This document shows, one piece after another, positions 46,862 through 57,700 of a stretch of DNA of 64,000 bases. The stretch is from assembly GCA_949825065.1 (NCBI GenBank), contig OX463844.1, forward strand, positions 27,685,056-27,749,055. Direction: 5' to 3'. Position numbers and translations under genes: made by a program. Under the pieces are notes generated by a model. It had not been told where the DNA came from and searched no databases. It was given only the letters and a program-made list of their open reading frames with translations. Source of the DNA: Odontocerum albicorne (taxonomy: Eukaryota; Arthropoda; Insecta; Trichoptera; Odontoceridae). Numbering within the stretch: the stretch's first letter is position 1; every line of letters begins with the position of its first letter.

Positions 46862-46966
46862 GTAATTTGTTTTATCAAACACTGTTTATTCCACTTTATG
46901 TAACGATATAACCCTACCGGTTTCAAGGCTTTCACCTCATCATCAGTGTTTGATAAAACAAATTAC
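46862..46966 (-). repeat. Foldback repeat with perfect 22-bp ends and hammerhead-like core
   Basis: The arms 46862-46883 and 46945-46966 are exact complements (GTAATTTGTTTTATCAAACA...). Between them the minus strand reads CTGATGA (46940-46946), GAGG/CCTT, GAAA, CGGTA/TATCG, then GTT. Here the inverted ends supply a long helix I, which the 4.6-kb copy lacks. The same two departures from the hammerhead core occur. The flank TTAAAGACATTGTAATTTG matches the edge of the 4.6-kb palindrome. Confidence 0.8.
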
Positions 46967-47276
46967 TTTCCTTTTCAATATTGCGAGTTTAAGGTCCATT
47001 TATTAGGATTCCTTCTACAACAATGGACATATTTTATGTCACTAAAACTTAAGTGCATTTAACATCCGGACATTTTTGTTATTCCCACAAAGTAAGAAAT
47101 ACGTGATCAAAGCCATGTTCGCAGAAGGCATGGGTTCGTGGCTCTGATGGGGAATCCAATGATGAATATGGAAGAGAATAACATGTGTGATCCGGGAGGC
47201 TTTTTCTCATCAAGCGCTGAATGAAGCTGTGTAAAAGATGATCAATTCTCCCCCCACCTCCAAATAGACCAGTACT

Positions 47277-47691
47277 GACCAACCCGCGAACCGCGGCGCC
47301 CTTATGTGCGGCCCGTGGTCATTTATGACGAATTAGGTTTTTTCATTTTTTATTACCATCCAAATATATTAACGAATTGATAACTTAGAATTCAGTCATT
47401 ATGTTACCATACAAATACATTTTGTTGTAGGTTCAATACATGTTTTCTCTTCATATCTAGTTGTACATAGTATCGGTTTTTTTTTCTTCAGATTTACACT
47501 GATTGAACACTTTCTGTGTACCTCTGCATCCAAATCAATTACAACAAAAAAATAAAAGTACGAATTTCGTTCGTTGTACAGCCAGACGTCGAAAAAAAAT
47601 TGGAACAAAATTTGCAATTATTCTTATTTGTGTGCGGCCCTTGGAAAATTTTAGGTCACCAATGCGGCCCTTGGGGCAATTTGGGTTGGTC
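47277..47691. mobile_element. Candidate hAT-like MITE (about 415 bp)
   Basis: GACCAACCC at the left and GGGTTGGTC at the right, with subterminal GCGGCCC motifs (three copies) typical of hAT MITEs. No clear 8-bp target duplication, so the boundaries are tentative. Confidence 0.45.
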
Positions 47692-48984
47692 AAGCTAGAA
47701 CTAGACATAAGTATGTAGTGACTGTCTTGGTTCATACTGAATTTGTCTTTTTTTCATGGTTGTATTAACTTTATTTGAGTTTCACTGCACTGCGTCTATA
47801 TATATTATATATGATCTGTGTACGTAGATAGATTTTATAAGTCTGCGCTATACCTTAAAATATTGACTAAATATATTTTTATTATTAAAGTACAATTATT
47901 TATTAAAAAAATTTTAACTCGTTTTTTTATAAAAAACAAGTTCCGAAAATGTACTATGGCTTCTAATCCATATATAATGTATTCATAATCCTGAACGATT
48001 TATTTTATCATTCCTTAGATGTTTATATTTGTATTCAAGTATTATTAAACTGTGAAATAAATATATAAATGGATATAAAATAAGTGTAAATAAGTTTCTT
48101 ATTGCGATAACTACAAAGCGTTTCCAAATATTCAAAGTAAAAACTGTTAATTCTCCAAGTCAAAACAAGGCAAAATATTAAAAAAAAACCAAGCATAAAA
48201 AAGTTTATGTACTATCAAAACAATGTTCTAAACGAAGAAAACGAAAATGATTTTAGCATAAATTTCAAGAATATTCTTTAATTGAACTTGTTATTCGTGC
48301 TCGATGAACATTTTATATATGGGGAAAACCCATTATAAATATTTTTTATTAGTAAATATATTAAAAATTAACGCAATAAGATATTAAACGAAAATTATGA
48401 TTCCAAAACATTGATCCAGTGTCTTCCAAACTATTGACTATCAAGAAATATTAAATTTTGATTAAAAATTTAAATATCATTTCCTATATATTATGATAGA
48501 CACGACTGTAAAATAACTTCCTAAGAGCTATCAGGTGTACACTATCCTGGAATGCCTTTAAAGAGAGAATTAATAATATATTATATCACTGAGAATACCC
48601 ATTTATCCCAATTTCCCTTCGATCATGATCCCTATCCCTGATTTATTTCCCCTTTTGGAGATTTATTTTTTACTAAACTAAAGGGCAGACCTACAATCGG
48701 CATAAAATGTATCATCTATTCAAAATAATAAATATAACCACGGTTGTAATAAATTTCTGTAGCACAATAAATCTGCTAGATGCATCCAGTAGTGGACTAG
48801 ACCAGAGAAAATTTCCCGGTGGGCCGATGTGTAAATGGGTCACAATATTTAGTGTACAGTTTTTTTTTAAATCGGCAGTGGATGGGTTAGTGCGAATTAT
48901 TTGATAGCATAAAAACCGGTGTCAACCAATTTACCGGGCCTGTTATAATTACCAGTTCACAGCTGGATGTATTATTCCAAACCG
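47692..48984. other. AT-rich DNA, nothing recognised
   Basis: No domain or repeat recognised. Confidence 0.4.
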
Positions 48985-49480
48985 TACTCGTACAAGCATT
49001 CCATCTCACAATTTCCCTGTCGGGGTGGGCAGAGGACGGGGAGCCGGATTTTCCTATATTAACACACATATTTCGTCTCTTATACACCATAAATATTCTC
49101 ATACGATTCCCAAGATTTCTCTGACTTTCAACATTTCCTTCTTTCAAAATATCATTTACTAGATCCAGCCATACTTTTCTCGATCTTTTTTCTACAAGTG
49201 TCTTGCCATCCACTCAGTTGCGTTTTATATTTGTTTTGTAAGTCTATGTTCATTCATTTGTTCTACATACCAAAACCATCGCAGAATGCACTTCATCGCC
49301 TTTTGGTGTTCTGTCATACAATATCACCCCGCGTATTCTTCTCAGTACAATAATTTATACAGCATTTATTCGACTCCTTTCAGTGTTTTTTCCACATCCA
49401 CGTTCCACTCCCATATATCAAAGTCCGTACTAAAATACTATTGGAAACGATTATCTTAGCAGATTTTTATACTGTCCGGT
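48985..49480 (-). mobile_element. LINE family C C-terminal half
   Basis: The minus strand runs from KSAKIIVSNSILVRTLIYGS (homologous to SVKMIVHNSIFVSTLMYVSE at 18.4 kb) to RKVWLDLVNDILKEGNVESQ and the 3' signature. The last 108 codons are open (49213 to 48887), though the end of that frame is read-through. Octamer at 48984. Confidence 0.75.
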
Positions 49481-50341
49481 TCGAGTATATATGGTACATA
49501 TGTGTCAGTGCCCAATTGAAGTTATTTCATATAATTACAGGCCATTCGATATTAAATAATAAATTAGTATAAATACATTTGAATATGTCATTATTTCGTA
49601 AAAATCTAAAGTTTCTGTCTAAATGAAAACTATTGATAAGACACGGAACTGAATTAAGAATTGAAGTTCCAAGAAGCATTTTCCATAAAATTACAAGTAT
49701 TTCAAACTTCATGAAACGTCATAAAAATTGTCTGCGTCTATTAAATTTTCGAAACAATGGGGCGCAGCTAAATATATTTAAACTTTTACTTTCTCATTAG
49801 AATTCGAAACATTCATTATCTTGCTAAAATATTGTGTTTAAGCAAATATTAATAAATATTTTACTGATTTTTCTCATCAGGAATTAAATAATTTTAGATA
49901 TTAAAATTTTTCTAAAAACTGATTTGATTCACAATATGTTTTACTATATAATTTAGCAAAAAGGTATTTTTAGTCTAAATGCAAATAGTTTTTGATACAT
50001 ATCAAGTGTGAAATGATATGAGTTTGTCTCAAAAATCGAATTAATATATTTTTTAAATTCATTAAATAATTTTTCAGGTTGTACAAAACTTAATATATTT
50101 ATTAAAAACGTGCCGTGATTGACTCACAGTGTTACGACGTCATAATACCCGACATGTCACTCACTCGGCGGCAAACAGTAGGTAGAGTGTTCGTTTTGGG
50201 AACATTTTGTTTATAATATTTTAAATGAATTTGTTGTATATTATTAATAAAAACATTCATTTACCATATATATCCATAAATGTATCAATCGTGACAGACT
50301 AATTTTTTGTAAGCCAGTCGGATAATTAGTCTAAAATTAAT
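49481..50341. other. AT-rich DNA, nothing recognised
   Basis: No signal. Confidence 0.4.
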
Positions 50342-50494
50342 GACCTTCGGGGCCTTATTGGTTAAATGTTCGACGGGTTTCACTTTCGATTCCAGATGGA
50401 ACCAAGAAAGGTCCCTGTCTATTTTTCACACAGGCATTTCCCTTTTGATTGGTTGAAATAAATTTCAATTTTACAATAAACCCGCCAGATAGAC
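50342..50494 (+). repeat. SINE-A copy, degenerate
   Basis: GACCTTCGGGGCCTTATTGG, TTTCGATTCC (box B relic), body GTCTATTTTTCACACAGGCA, tail TTGATTGGTTGAAATAAATT. Confidence 0.6.
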
Positions 50495-50695
50495 GATCCC
50501 CGTAGTATAGTTAGTAAGACACCTGCCTTCCAGCTTGGGGGTTGGGGGTTCTATTCCTGTATGCTCCTTTTTTTTAAAAGAAGATTGCAAACTAACTTTC
50601 ACTAATACCTTTTCAACATCGTTCTGGTTGGTTGTTGAAGATTGTCACATTGTTATAAACTCGCTAGGTTATTGTACCGTATACAACACATAAGA
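50495..50695 (+). repeat. SINE-A copy
   Basis: GATCCCCGTAGTATAGTTAG, TAAGACACCTGCCTTCCAGC; box B GGGGTTCTATTCC; tail TTCTGGTTGGTTGTTGAAGA, TTGTCACATT; end GTACCGTATACAACAC. It lies head to tail directly behind another copy. The anticodon-loop region keeps CTTCCAG. Confidence 0.75.
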
Positions 50696-51408
50696 TCAAA
50701 GCTATTTTTATGTGACTATGTCTAAGTGCGATCTTTCTAAGTGCTGATAGTTTAGCTTTAAAAAAATGGGGCTTGCCAAATAATGAGCTCTTGGCAGAGA
50801 CTTGCCAAAACGATAACCATCTTTGTGCATATTCGAAATATTACCGCTGCTGAGATTCCGAAATGACGGACAAGGACTGCATATGAATCATTCAGTCGTA
50901 TCATTTTATAATGTACGATAAAGATCGACTGAGTCTGTAGGAACCCTTAGCACATTTTTTTAATGGAATAAAAATAAACAACGTGTAATGAGTTATTTTC
51001 GTGAAAATAATGCTCAAATGAACAAATCAAAATCTTTTTTTTGGAAAGATCATTGTTTTTGGCGCATCATTTTTTGATACCTTTATACACAATAAATGTC
51101 TTGTTTCGTGTACTAAAGATTGCACTTGGGCACTATACACTACTTGAAATTTCAGTAACACTGTTTCAGTAAAGAAATAAAAAAAGCTGACGAAATACCT
51201 TAAAAATTACTGACAATGCGATCTTGTATGTGTAAAATCATATGCAGTTGTATGAGTAAATAATACCATCAAATTTCGCCGGGAGTTGTTCCGTCATAAA
51301 CTAAAACTCGCAATTGAGCGTTTCGATGGTTATTTGAAATTTAACTATCTATATTAATGTCGTAAATATAGCCAAATACTCGCTAGTAGAAAAAAATGCC
51401 ATGTTTCT
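50696..51408. other. AT-rich DNA, nothing recognised
   Basis: No signal. Confidence 0.4.
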
Positions 51409-51488
51409 AATTTTTTAACTTTATTTTATTTTCTGCAAATGCCCCTGTTGAGGGGCATTTGCAGAAAATAAAATAAAGTTAAAAAATT
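51409..51488. repeat. Perfect 38-bp-arm hairpin with GTTG loop
   Basis: Arms 51409-51446 and 51451-51488 are exact complements around GTTG, with GCAAATGCCCCT and AGGGGCATTTGC at the apex. Parts of the arm recur directly at 51500-51545 (AAAGTTAAAAAATTCATG, GCAAATGCCCCTGTTG), with ATAAA slippage between. Confidence 0.95.
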
Positions 51489-51545
51489 CATGATAAAATA
51501 AAATAAAATAAAGTTAAAAAATTCATGCAAATGCCCCTGTTGGTG

Positions 51546-52569
51546 CAAACATTTTAATTAAAAGTTTACAAAATTTCAATGGACAAAAACTTCATCTGAA
51601 ATTATATAAATAATAATGCCTTTTGCAGTTCACGGATATTAAAGCCTTGACGCATCTAGACAGAAGAAATTGACGAATAAACAATGCGAAAACATTTTTT
51701 TAGTTATATACCATAGTCTGAGTGCGTCAAACCATCAGAAATAATAATGATTTATTTACTTATATGCGTAAAAACAATATAAAAGCAACCAATTAATAGA
51801 ATGTCAACTATTCATTCGAATAAATAAAGAGAAAATTATTTCCAATGCTGTGTTTATACATCAAAATTAAATTTAAAGTATATATAAGGAAAATTAATTG
51901 TTATTTCTAATATTTATCATTTCATTATCTAATTTGCATAAAAAACAAGTTCAAAAACTTAGAAATTTAATTGTTTTTATCCAAATTATTATATTTTGCA
52001 CACTATAAAACATTGTGTATAGGCTAAATAAATATTGTATATAAACATTTGTATTTCATTTTACATTTGATTTTTTTTAATACATTAGTGTAAGGAAATG
52101 AAAACGCAGGACTTTTATTTTGAGTTTACACATATTTGACGGTAATTTCAACAAATATGAAATAACAATTATATCTTGTGAAATAACTTAAACGATAACC
52201 CAATAAGTAGCAAACGTTGAAATATAAGAGGATAAGTATGAATATATAATGAAACTTTTTCCGAATTCAATATAAAAATTCAATCAAACACCAGCCGAAT
52301 TGTCGCCACGATTAATTAATTGTCCATGCAACCAATTGTCTCGCGAAGGATTGTCCACAACGAATTTTCATAGACTCGATTTTAAGAATTTAGATCAGAA
52401 GTGTTTGAGGTACATGATCACATAATGCCTTTAAATAAATTTTACAAGTTGAAATTTACTTAAAGAACATTATTATTATTTTTTTTGACTCCTTGAAATT
52501 TATTTAATTCGGTATCTTCTTAGACGAAATTATGACTGACATAAGCACTCTTGGGTTAATATTATATAT
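51546..52569. other. AT-rich DNA, nothing recognised
   Basis: No signal. Confidence 0.4.
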
Positions 52570-52640
52570 GAGCGCCCTCCTTGAGGAGAGTCTGCTTTCT
52601 AAGCGGTGCTCTATAAATTACCCTTTTTATTATTATTACC
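52570..52640 (+). repeat. LINE 3'-end module with (ATT)n tail
   Basis: GAGCGCCCTCCTTGAGGAGA, GTCTGCTTTCTAAGCGGTGC, TCTATAAATT and TATTATTATT. Fourth copy of the 2.8-kb module. Confidence 0.5.
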
Positions 52641-54375
52641 CCTTCCTTTTGTTTTCGTATGGTCGTCCACTTCACCTACAATGTGAAATATAGTATTTTA
52701 AAGCCAGACTTTCGCACTGTCAGACATAATATAAAGCCACTACAGTGTTCCACTCCGTGGTGATGATTGTGCCCTGAGTATTGGTCCAATTTTAAGATAA
52801 CTTGCGCCTTATCGGATTTATGAAGCGGGCGATGGATATTTGGTAGAGATTTGGCTGAGGTTGGGAGGAGAAAAATATCGTTGAAAGGAAATTAAAAAAG
52901 TCAATATATAATATATTAATGTTATAAATATGTTACATAGCATTTATACTTATATTTATTTATATGTCACGCACGTTTATATGTACATACAGAAAGAAAG
53001 AATAGAGATACAGGTACAAAATTACGTATCTTATATTTTAATATACTACCAAGATGGGGGCAGGGGGTAATGGTGTGACTTTATAAAATATGTATTTTAA
53101 ATAGGTAAATACAGGGAATTTATAAATATATACATACGTGTATTTGTGCACCTTGCACAAATATAATGTTCCAAGGATAGCATATACACGTGTATTTTAA
53201 GGACCAATACTAGAGCATATACGAGTATATATGGAACTCCTCAAAACCAATTCCTCTTCTGAGCTTAATGAAAATGCATAATGACCCTCATAACTAAGAA
53301 AACCCTGCAAGTTCCGTATGGAATCGCTTATGTTAGATTCTCATACAATCTTCTTCCGGGTTCTCAACTCATTACGTTCCTCTTGAATCGGACGTCTATT
53401 TGTTTGATGTCCCCGGAGCTAGTATTAACCTTTTTCATACATACTCGCACTAAGATGCATAAAAGTACACTTCCTGGGGAATCTATGTATTTAAATAACA
53501 TATTTGGTAGTTTTTACCTCGTGCAATTTTTCCTCTCTCTCTATCAAGATTTGTAAATAATATTGAAAATAACGCTTCTAAAATGTCAAGAATTTCATAA
53601 AAATTACAATGTTTTTTATTCAAAATTACCTTCTATCATCCTTTTTTGTTTGCAAGGCTGTCATAATCTTTTGTTTCCCCCTAAACACATTTGAATACAT
53701 TAAATGGCAATTAACGTGTCGCTATTTTTTTACAAATATTTATAATTTCTTTGATTATATTAGGCGATCACTACGATTTCCATAGTCATTTCGATACGCA
53801 ACTTGAAAACGAACGTGTGATTTTAAAGAAGTAAATGTGCAGTATGTATAAATATTATATTGTATATATACGAATATATCTCGATATGTAACATATAAAT
53901 CTACTCGTAAATATGTTGGTCCAAAGTTTACAAAATCAGAAATAATACTTTAGACTTGATGTATTATATTTTGCGATTATTCTTAAGTTTTTAGCCAGAC
54001 ATTCAAAATGTTATAGATCGCTGATTTGAGACGAAAAATTTGATTAATAAAATCCAAAAAAAATAAGATTTCGAAACCTCGGCAAACTGAGTAAAAATAC
54101 ACGTATCTCTTACAACAGTGTCGGAAACCAATTTCAATAAGTGCATTAATAATTTTACAAGCAAAAGTGAAAATTATTGTTCTAGTTCTACAACATTATA
54201 TTGTCTCTTTTGCTTAGTATATCAGGAATTGAAAATTCAACTGGCACAAGACACATTTTTGAAAATTTTAAGTTACTTGCATTTGGAATTCGTTCATGTT
54301 GTAAACATGGGCATCACATATATATTTTTTTATCATAAGTTATATCCTTATTGCATCGCTTTATAATACAATGTT
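52641..54375. other. DNA upstream of the first coding exon
   Basis: This presumably holds the 3' part of a 5'-UTR intron, given the acceptor at 54389. Octamers at 53220 and 53902. Frames at 53281-53556 and 54118-54366 have no domain. No promoter could be assigned. Confidence 0.4.
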
Positions 54376-54389
54376 TTCCTTTTTTACAG
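54376..54389 (+). promoter_or_regulatory. Splice acceptor before the first coding exon
   Basis: A pyrimidine-rich run ends in ACAG at 54386-54389, followed by CGGAGATAAA and the ATG. It implies an upstream noncoding exon that I could not locate, so the promoter is not identified in this window. Confidence 0.75.
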
Positions 54390-54399
54390 CGGAGATAAA

Positions 54400-54700
54400 A
54401 TGCCTCCCTATGTCCCCTGTAGTACAACTACCAATACCGTTCTGAAGCACGTGACGTTGGTCGATGACAGTGTGAAAGAAACAAGTCCTGCCACATCCGT
54501 TGCCACAGCGACTCTCACCAATGGACACGCACTCTCGCCACCGCCCGAGAAGACTTGGGTTCAGAGATTTGAAGAGTACTACCAATTCAAGACTCCTTTG
54601 ATATGGCTTAACACTGTATCTATTATTTTGTTTCATGTACTGTCGTTGCTCTTTGTTGCACTCTTTTGGAAGAACGGAAAATTTTTGACTATCGTATTTG
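54400..54700 (+). CDS. Desaturase coding exon 1 (residues 1-100)
   Basis: This exon encodes the start codon, a polar N-terminal region rich in Ser, Thr and Ala, and the first transmembrane segment (about residues 65-89). It ends in phase 1, with a lone G before a strong GTAAGT donor. That G pairs with GT from the next exon to give Gly101. The low-complexity N-terminus is the part of these enzymes that varies most between paralogues. Confidence 0.95.
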
Positions 54701-57700
54701 GTAAGTTTCTCTTTTTTCCTCAAGTTTTTATATTTACTTTCTGTTATGTCGGAAATAAATTCTATTATGTCGGAAGTAGGTGGTGACGATAAAAATATGC
54801 ACTTTTTAAAAACTGTATTGTTAACTTATTACATATCTCACCGTTTTCCTGTCGGTGTAGGCTGAGACCATGGAAAGCCAGATTTTCCTATCGCCACAAA
54901 CATAAATCGTATCTTCTACATCCATACACCTTCTCATACAACTCCTACGATTTCTCTGACCTTTTACATTTCATTCTTTCAAAATATCATTCACTTGATC
55001 TTACCATAATTCTGTTGGTCTTCCTCTACCACATCTTACACTCACATTTGCATTGTATATATTATTTATTTTGTTATTCCTTCTTCATGAATTCGTTATA
55101 TGTGCTCAAACCGTCCCAAAGTGCTCATTATCATCTTATGTTAACACATAAGACTTGAGTTCACATTTATCCCAACTCACTTCATTTCGTATTCTGTCAT
55201 AAATGATCACCTATTTGTCACTGCATTGTCACATTTGGACTACATGTGCTTTTATCTTTCTTCAAACATTCGTTTCACAAACTCAATCATCTCAGAATGC
55301 TCTGCTTAATCTTTCTTACTCGTTACAATAAATTAAAGTATTATACATGAAGTATACCACGGATATACTTTACAGAATAAAACGTCATAATGACCTCGTA
55401 GCTCCCTTGTGCAAATGTATCTAGGGAATTCGACCCTCATGGACTCTTATGGACCCGAAAGAGATACATTCAACTCTTTTCAAATGTGAGTGTAGAAGCA
55501 TATGTAGGTACATGGAGTTAGATAATATATATTTTAGTTCAAGAAAATAAAACCAATTTAATGCTCCATTTATCTCTTAGAGTTACGAACATTTCCAAAA
55601 ACATATAAAGATAATTGTGAGATATTTAGTTTTAGAAATTTCAAATGCCCGACATGTACAGTGTTATATTTTCCACTTATAGTTTTATGTATACTGTTGG
55701 TAAGAGAGTTAAACCTAGGATTCTCTATATTTACACATTTTGTTAACTTAAAAAAATTAGTATCGTTAAATATTTTTTCACTAACCTCATATTGTCTCAC
55801 TCTGGTGCGTGAAACTTATAAGAAAAATAAAATAAAATTCTAAATTATAAACCGAAATGAAATTTTTAATCAATGAATCGAATTCAACAATTAATTGTCA
55901 GAGAGCCAAAATTATAAAATGAATTCAAATAGTTAACCTGATAACTTAGTTGCAAAAGTTAAGCAGAATATTGTTAACTTGGACCAAACTAAATTTGTAA
56001 ATTACTGTAGAGTAGCTTTATATTTTCTTATTTTTTTTAAACAAAATGAGCCAAAAGTAAAAAAAAATTCTACCAGTAATGACTGCAAAAACAATAAAAA
56101 AAAACATCTTATTTCATGAAACGCTCATTTGCGCGTCGCTATAACTTGTGACGTACAACTTCCAAAGAAATTTGACAGCCGCGTTCCTTCATAGTCACAC
56201 ACAATTTTTTACCTAAAAGCTCGCTTCATCGGTTGTAATCAATATGAGAAATAGTTTATTCGGTTTTCTTCCCTTTTAAATTGTGTAATGCAATGTAAAA
56301 CTAAACAAAAATAATGGAGCTTCCAAAAAACACCATCTGTCATGATAGATAAATTTATCTACTTTTATGCATGATTTTATTAATAATTTACTATACATCT
56401 GAAATACGAGTATAATATTATAAAAAAAAACGTCCTCACACTAAACACTTGACTTACTATTTGCCACCGAATGAAAGACTACAGTCTCTATCACAATGCC
56501 AGGAGTTAATCCCATCTCGTTTTTGAGACTTTTTGTTTTTAAACAATGTTAAAAATTGTTTATTAAATAGGAAAAATATTACAAATCTATACGATATTGG
56601 AGAAAAGTACATACCATTTTCCATTTTTTTCTCTTGATAAACTAAATTATCCTTTACTACTTAACTAAAAACCAATAGAGCTGGATATATTTAAAATATA
56701 ATGGCATTATACAACTCCATTATAATCAATAAATAGATAAATTGGAATAAATTATTTAAAAATAACTATAATACCGCCAAAATGTTTTCGTTGCACAAAC
56801 CGAAAGTAAGAGACATCTATCGACAGGTGGTAAAAAAATAAGTCTCAAAAACACACCTGAGATTAAATCCATCTAGCGGAAAGAATTCAGTTTAATATTA
56901 CTGGTTTTTCTTAACTTTCAAATGGACTCGTTTTCATATATTTTTTGAATATATAGTTAAATCATAATTTTGGATATTGCAGTTAGTTTGTATGACGTAT
57001 TTTATGTTAGTTATAAAAAAATAAGACAAAAAATGAATTAATATTTATTGCACACAATTTATGGCAGGCATGTCAAACTCGTTTTGCACCATGGGCCATT
57101 TAGCATTAGGCCGAAAAATGCATGTTTTCAATTTATTTTCTTCAAAATAGCTTATTAATATCTTTAACATCTTAAAGTAAAAATAAACGGGTCGCAGGTG
57201 ATTGTGCTTATTTTTTATGAAATTATTGCCATTTATCAATCTCTTTCAACCAACCAGAAAGTTGAAGAGGCCTTAAGTGAAAACCAGACTGGATTATTTT
57301 AAATCTGAGTTTCAACGAGAATCGAGTTTGCATCCCCAGGTTGGATGACAGGCGTCTTACCAACTTGGCCACAGAAGTTGTCATTTGACACTCTTGTGTT
57401 ATAATTTACATAGCTTCAATTCAAAAAACTTTTGCGATCTTTTGATTGCAAAAGTCTTTTGAACCCGCAACCCATGGTCGAAATGAAAGCGTCTTACCAA
57501 CTTGGCCACAGAAGTCGTCACCCTTTTCACCTTGATACAAATTTTTGGAACCCTGACCATTTTTAAGTCACAAACTCAGATTTAAAACAATCCAGTACCA
57601 ATGAAAAAATATTCTGAAGTTTTTTTCTCAAAATGGTGTAACACTGCAGAAATAATTTCTTTGTCACATTTAATTTTGTTTCTTGTCAGTGCACGCTTCT

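Noticed and set aside
54118..54366. 82-codon frame just upstream of the desaturase start
   Set aside because: It ends with an in-frame stop before the splice acceptor, shows no domain, and the desaturase N-terminus is complete without it.
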